Made by a program: the position numbers and the translations under genes. 6,589 bases of DNA from Chloroflexota bacterium (GTDB lineage Bacteria > Chloroflexota > Chloroflexia > Chloroflexales > Kallotenuaceae). Below, piece after piece: positions 1 to 6,589 of the stretch. Where the stretch lies: assembly GCA_019240175.1 (NCBI GenBank), contig JAFAYS010000393.1, positions 1 through 6,589 on the forward strand. Reading direction: 5' to 3'. The notes beneath the pieces were generated by a model. The model was not told the origin of the DNA. It was given only the letters and a program-made list of their open reading frames with translations, and searched no databases. Position 1 is the stretch's first letter; the number at the start of each line of letters is the position of its first letter.

Positions 1-53
1 AACAGAGAACAAAGAACCAAGAACAAGGGAACAAAGGAACAAAAGAACAAAGC
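1..53. repeat. T-free 7-8 bp degenerate tandem repeat (gaacaaa type)
   Basis: About seven degenerate copies of a gaacaaa-like unit (agaacaa, agaacca, agaacaa, gggaacaa, aggaacaa, aaagaacaa) follow each other with a period of 7-8 bases. The + strand has no T and is mostly purine. The repeat reaches the left window edge, so its full length is unknown. It lies in the leuB reading frame, where it would encode a Gln/Lys/Asn/Glu-rich stretch. Because there is no T, no frame of the + strand can contain a stop here, so openness alone is not proof of translation. Confidence 0.75.
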
Positions 54-410
54 GGTACCGAAAATTCCCCCTCGCCTGCCGCAGCGGGAGAGGGGAGTCG
101 CGCCAGCGACGGGGTGAGGGCCTTGGCTCAACCGCCTACCCGCATCGGGCTGTACGAGCCGATCCACGGCTCCGCGCCCGACATTGCCGGGCAGGGTGTT
201 GCCAATCCGCTGGCGACGATCTTGAGCGTCGGGCTGCTGCTGCGCTACTCGCTGGGCCTGCACAACGAGGCGCAGGCGGTCGATGCCGCCGTGCAGCAGG
301 TGCTGGTCGCGGGCCAGGTCACGCCCGACATCGCGCCCGCCGGCTTAAAGCCGCTCTCGACCAGCCAGGTCGGCGATGCGGTGGTGGCGGCATTGCGAAG
401 CGGCAGCTAA
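1..410 (+). CDS. leuB: 3-isopropylmalate dehydrogenase, C-terminal part (5' end outside the window; repeat DNA in the reading frame)
   Basis: This enzyme oxidatively decarboxylates 3-isopropylmalate with NAD+ in cytosolic leucine biosynthesis. From about position 141 the translation begins GLYEPIHGSAPDIAG and continues GVANPLATILS, the signature of the beta-decarboxylating dehydrogenases. The Asp in SAPDI is the residue that contacts the NAD ribose in characterised LeuB proteins. About 88 residues follow to the TAA at 408-410, the normal length for the LeuB C-terminal part, ending in a typical helix that includes VGDAVVAAL. What is odd lies upstream. In LeuB a SASLG-like strand should precede GLYEP by a few residues, but here the frame reads back through a GC-rich repeat and an A-rich repeat to the window edge (codons from position 3) without a stop. 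Either the gene carries an in-frame insertion in a surface turn, or it is disrupted. A GTG at 114 exists but would be a start inside a repeat with poorly spaced ribosome binding. Identity is confident; intactness is unknown. Confidence 0.82.
   Translation, partial: QRTKNQEQGNKGTKEQSGTENSPSPAAAGEGSRASDGVRALAQPPTRIGLYEPIHGSAPDIAGQGVANPLATILSVGLLLRYSLGLHNEAQAVDAAVQQVLVAGQVTPDIAPAGLKPLSTSQVGDAVVAALRSGS
66..120. repeat. GC-rich intergenic-type repeat with imperfect hairpin
   Basis: The segment holds a CCCCTC (68-73) / GAGGGG (90-95) inverted pair around a CCGCAGCGG core, then a spacer and GGGGTGAGGG. Blocks of this 'gagagggg...ggggtgaggg' form recur as dispersed, mostly intergenic repeats in various bacterial genomes; this is from memory and was not searched. 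It follows the A-rich repeat directly and ends about 20 bases before conserved LeuB codons begin. It stays open in the leuB frame, where it encodes a Ser/Ala/Gly/Pro-rich stretch. Confidence 0.55.
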
Positions 411-509
411 TTTGAGATGAAATGCCTAGTCAAGCTCTGAAACTATGCGCTGCTCATCGGCTCAGGCGACTGGCACGAGTTGGTCATTGTGTACAAGCGA
501 CAAGTTGTA

Positions 510-523
510 TGAAACCGGTTTCA
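510..523. promoter_or_regulatory. Perfect 14-bp palindrome, LacI/GalR-family operator (cre-like)
   Basis: TGAAACCGGTTTCA is a perfect palindrome with the central CG and outer TGAAA/TTTCA arms typical of LacI/GalR-family operators. It also fits the published cre consensus TGWNANCGNTNWCA. It sits 36 bp upstream of the -35 box of the putative gltB promoter, with its centre about 78 bp before the predicted start. That position suits an upstream regulator better than a simple blocking repressor. GTACAA (491-496) and TTGTAC (535-540) flank it almost symmetrically. The regulator itself is not in the window. Confidence 0.6.
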
Positions 524-559
524 ATCACGGCTGATTGTACCGATTGACCAAATTCGTGT

Positions 560-588
560 TTGACAGGCCGATCGACTTCTTGTATATT
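560..588 (+). promoter_or_regulatory. Sigma-70-type promoter, putative gltB promoter
   Basis: TTGACA at 560-565 is a perfect -35 box, and TATATT at 583-588 matches five of six consensus -10 bases, with an optimal 17-bp spacer. Initiation would fall near 594-596. It faces gltB and gives a leader of about 258 nt. No comparably good promoter was found between it and the gltB start. Confidence 0.65.
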
Positions 589-623
589 AAGCTGACATTT
601 ACCTACGAGCTTGGCGTTGAATC

Positions 624-665
624 ACGCCCACCCTGCCTCATAGACGAGGCTCCGGTGGGCGTTTT
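624..665 (+). terminator. Terminator-like hairpin in the gltB leader (possible attenuator)
   Basis: ACGCCCACC (624-632) pairs perfectly with GGTGGGCGT (654-662). Inside it GCCTC (635-639) pairs with GAGGC (646-650) around a six-base loop. A short T-run (TTTT, 662-665) then GTGT follows, so the shape is that of a rho-independent terminator with a weak tail. It begins only about 30 nt after the predicted start, too early for most known riboswitch aptamers. It could end a roughly 70-nt transcript, attenuate gltB, or be a stabilising 5' structure. It cannot simply be the leuB terminator unless read-through from leuB passes the internal promoter. Confidence 0.5.
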
Positions 666-840
666 GTGTCCCCGAAGCAGCATCATTGCTGATGGCTGAT
701 CCTTCGTCCCAACGATGTGCTGTTCCACGACGCTGTTTGTCGTACGCCTCGATCCGCTGAGGCAGAACCTGCGTCCGCATAGCCCAACGGCGCGACGCGC
801 AATCGACACTCCCTGATGTGCCGCTTGGACGAGCAGTGAT

Positions 841-848
841 GGAGAGGG
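841..848 (+). promoter_or_regulatory. Ribosome binding site of gltB
   Basis: The purine-rich stretch GGAGAGGG has its GGAG core eight bases before the ATG at 853. It supports that start over the nearby out-of-frame ATG at 839. Confidence 0.65.
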
Positions 849-852
849 ACTT

Positions 853-5346
<4,494 letters not shown>

Positions 5347-5367
5347 TTTCAGCCCTACCCGCAACAA

Positions 5368-5402
5368 CTAGCGGCGATGCGTCATGGCCGCATCGCCGCT
5401 GG
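5368..5402. terminator. Strong hairpin between convergent transcription units, possible bidirectional terminator
   Basis: AGCGGCGATGCG (5370-5381) is exactly complementary to CGCATCGCCGCT (5389-5400), with a seven-base loop. A further wobble and a CG pair can extend it to 5368-5402. It lies 21 bases after the gltB stop and 12 bases beyond the stop of the - strand gene ending at 5415, exactly where two converging units need ending. There is no proper T-run on the + side, and only a weak one (AGTTGTTG) when read on the - strand. Confidence 0.6.
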
Positions 5403-5414
5403 CTTTGCCGAAGT

Positions 5415-5774
5415 TCAGGATAACCGCATCTTCCGGGCATAAGACTGGCCATACAGCGCCTGCACATCTGCCGATCGCGGGCGGCGCTGGCCGCGCAGCT
5501 TTTGCCGAATGCGCCTACGATCGAACACGCGCAATCGCTCAAGAAACAGATGGCGCTCGACTTCCAGCGCGGCCAGTGCTGCCGCAAGCTGCTGCTCGGA
5601 CGGCGCTCGATCGCCCTCCAACGTAAAGCGATCGATGAACGTGGCGCGCACGTGAGTAAACGATTGCTCGGTGAGCCAGCAATAGCTTGAGATGCAGGAG
5701 TAGAACGCAGCGCGACGTGTGAAGATCGTTAGCTGCGGATTGCGGGATTTGCGCGCATACCAATGAAACGACAT
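5415..5774 (-). CDS. Hypothetical basic protein, 119 residues
   Basis: I do not recognise a family. The N-terminal half is aromatic, with Cys27 and Cys32 in FYSCISSYCWLTEQSF. A charged helical stretch follows (about 58-85, from APSEQQLAAALAALE to ERLRVFD), then a strongly basic tail (RRRIRQKLRGQRRPR, 86-100). No signal peptide or membrane helix is evident. It lies 16 bases after the DinB-like gene on the same strand, with no obvious ribosome binding site before its ATG, which suggests translation coupled to that gene. Codon use is GC-rich at third positions, consistent with a real gene. The basic tail could bind nucleic acid, but that is a guess. The stop TGA at 5415-5417 is followed directly by the shared hairpin. 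Confidence 0.65.
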   Translation of the reverse strand: MSFHWYARKSRNPQLTIFTRRAAFYSCISSYCWLTEQSFTHVRATFIDRFTLEGDRAPSEQQLAAALAALEVERHLFLERLRVFDRRRIRQKLRGQRRPRSADVQALYGQSYARKMRLS

Positions 5775-5790
5775 ACGGAGCGTTACCGCA

Positions 5791-6291
5791 TCACGCCTGC
5801 TGCGCCGCTAGCCAGTTTTGGATCGACGGCGCGTGCTGGCCATAGTGATCGTAGACGTTGCCGCGCAGAATATGCCACACCACAACTGGCTCGGGCACGC
5901 CTGGAAACTCCTGCGGATCGATCAAGAACGACTCCGTGTGCGCCTCAAGCCCAGTCAGCAACTCTTGATACGTGTTCTGCGCATCGGCCAGCACATCCTC
6001 AACCGAGCGGTGCCGGTTCTGCTGATACACACGACCGTTGGCCTCGTCGAAGTCCAGACGATCGTCAGGCGATGGAACGTAGACCTCGCCGCGCAGGTTC
6101 TCGTGCAGGCGATCGGCCAGCCAGCGCTCGTGGTGCGTGAGATGCGCAATAATGTCTTTTACCGACCAATCGCCGGCCACGCCAGGCTCGGCCATGCGCT
6201 CAACTGGAACTTGGGACAGCAGCGCCTCCCACTCGGCCCGTTTCGCGCGTAGGGTTTCCAGCAGCCTGGCCTTGGTCATGCGATCATCCAT
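5791..6291 (-). CDS. DinB-like / ClbS-DfsB family four-helix-bundle protein
   Basis: The protein has 166 residues and begins with a charged helix followed by the family hallmark GDWSVKDIIAHLTHHERW (40-57). His50 in that helix, together with His149 and His153 (HYGQH, a HxxxH pair in the last helix), forms the three-histidine metal site typical of the DinB superfamily. Members of this superfamily include thiol-dependent transferases and, in the ClbS branch, a colibactin-inactivating hydrolase; the function of this one cannot be told from sequence. It has no signal peptide and should be cytosolic. The ATG at 6291 is chosen because GAGGAGG (complement of 6300-6306) lies eight bases upstream; an internal ATG at residue 5 is less well placed. 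It sits 30 bases after the PLDc_N-type gene and 16 before the next gene, probably in one operon. Confidence 0.85.
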   Translation of the reverse strand: MDDRMTKARLLETLRAKRAEWEALLSQVPVERMAEPGVAGDWSVKDIIAHLTHHERWLADRLHENLRGEVYVPSPDDRLDFDEANGRVYQQNRHRSVEDVLADAQNTYQELLTGLEAHTESFLIDPQEFPGVPEPVVVWHILRGNVYDHYGQHAPSIQNWLAAQQA

Positions 6292-6299
6292 GCGAAGCG

Positions 6300-6306
6300 C
6301 CTCCTC
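6300..6306 (-). promoter_or_regulatory. Strong ribosome binding site of the DinB-like gene
   Basis: On the - strand this reads GAGGAGG, eight bases before the ATG at 6291. It decides the start of the DinB-like protein. Confidence 0.75.
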
Positions 6307-6321
6307 ATAGCCGATATGATC

Positions 6322-6546
6322 TCAGAAAAGCTTTGAAGTTGCCGAGGTGCGCAGCATCACTGCGGCGCTGCCGAAGAACGGCACAAACAGCACGAGCGCC
6401 GTCCAGAGCAGATACTGGGCTTCGGAAAGCACCAGCCGCCGCAGTCGCAGCAGTCCAAGCGCCGTGAAGATGACCCAGCTAATCACCAGGATGAGGTTCA
6501 GTAGAAAGAAAACGAAGGCCGTCGCATCAATACCTTGAGCGTCCAT
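6322..6546 (-). CDS. Small two-helix membrane protein, PLDc_N (phospholipase D-nuclease N-terminal) type
   Basis: The protein has 74 residues and two hydrophobic segments, about 10-33 and 45-65, separated by a basic loop (LRLRRLVLSEAQ). The second segment, LLWTALVLFVPFFGSAAVML, resembles the W-x-L-x3-F-x-P-x-x-G pattern of the PLDc_N domain, which forms the membrane anchor of cardiolipin synthases and also occurs as stand-alone small proteins. No catalytic HKD motif is present, so it is not itself a phospholipase. The ATG at 6546 gives the complete first helix; only a weak GAG precedes it as a ribosome binding site. It is the first gene seen in the - strand cluster and may be the first of the operon, but only 43 bases upstream are visible and no convincing promoter was found in them. 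Confidence 0.75.
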   Translation of the reverse strand: MDAQGIDATAFVFFLLNLILVISWVIFTALGLLRLRRLVLSEAQYLLWTALVLFVPFFGSAAVMLRTSATSKLF

Positions 6547-6589
6547 ACGATGATTCTCGCGTCCAGTCTAGGGGAATAGTTGATGATTA

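Larger units (their letters stand above)
411..852. other. Intergenic region between leuB and gltB
   Basis: These 442 bases hold the LacI-type palindrome, the promoter and the leader hairpin listed separately. I see no clear terminator after leuB in 411-480. From about 670 to 840 the leader shows only a short CAGCA-tcat-TGCTG stem near 669-682 and no aptamer I recognise. Open frames here lack conserved content or ribosome binding sites. Confidence 0.6.

Noticed and set aside
1..53. CRISPR array or tRNA at the left edge
   Set aside because: The unit is 7-8 bases, degenerate, and has no spacers or cloverleaf.
114..116. GTG as the true start of a short 98-residue protein
   Set aside because: It lies inside a repeat, its only SD-like sequence is about 16 bases away, and the product would be just the C-terminal part of LeuB without its catalytic half.
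603..809. Small - strand frame in the leuB-gltB gap
   Set aside because: It covers the leader hairpin, has no ribosome binding site, and its composition is not protein-like.
596..852. T-box or other known riboswitch in the gltB leader
   Set aside because: The T-box AGGGTGG-ACCGCG motif is absent and I recognise no aptamer; the hairpin starts too soon after the promoter for a typical aptamer.
5763..6252. Overlapping + strand frames opposite the DinB-like gene
   Set aside because: They oppose a gene with clear family motifs and a strong ribosome binding site.

Overview
The window is GC-rich bacterial DNA that most resembles a member of the Chloroflexota (class Chloroflexia). This is an inference from three things: the style of the glutamate synthase, the T-free 'gaacaaa' repeat followed by a 'gagagggg...ggggtgaggg' intergenic repeat at the left edge, and the small accessory genes. 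No ribosomal RNA or other strong taxonomic marker is present, so the assignment is tentative.

Layout on the + strand. Positions 1-410 hold the 3' end of leuB (3-isopropylmalate dehydrogenase). Its conserved C-terminal part is intact, but immediately upstream of it lies a block of repeat DNA (1 to about 120) that stays open in the leuB frame back to the window edge. Positions 411-852 form a 442-base gap carrying a perfect 14-bp LacI/cre-type palindrome, a near-consensus sigma-70 promoter (TTGACA, 17 bp, TATATT), a terminator-like hairpin starting about 30 nt after the predicted transcription start, and about 190 nt of further leader. Positions 853-5346 encode a complete 1497-residue glutamate synthase large subunit with glutaminase, central, FMN/3Fe-4S and GXGXG domains. 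No small subunit (gltD) is in the window.

Layout on the - strand. Downstream of gltB, and convergent with it, is a compact three-gene cluster read from right to left: a 74-residue two-helix membrane protein of the PLDc_N type (6546-6322), a DinB/DfsB-like four-helix-bundle protein (6291-5791), and an unrecognised 119-residue basic protein (5774-5415). The two runs of genes meet at a strong 12-bp hairpin (5370-5400) that could end transcription from both sides.

Two + strand genes serve nitrogen and amino-acid metabolism: leuB in leucine synthesis and gltB in ammonia assimilation, which supplies the glutamate that donates amino groups, including for leucine. They appear to be separately transcribed. 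The - strand genes show no functional link to them.

The most unusual signals are a perfect 18-bp inverted repeat with a 10-nt loop inside the gltB coding sequence, at the linker after the glutaminase domain; the in-frame repeat block abutting the leuB C-terminal domain; the promoter/early-hairpin leader of gltB; and strong over-representation of CGATCG. I found no CRISPR array, tRNA, insertion sequence or obviously new multi-gene system.
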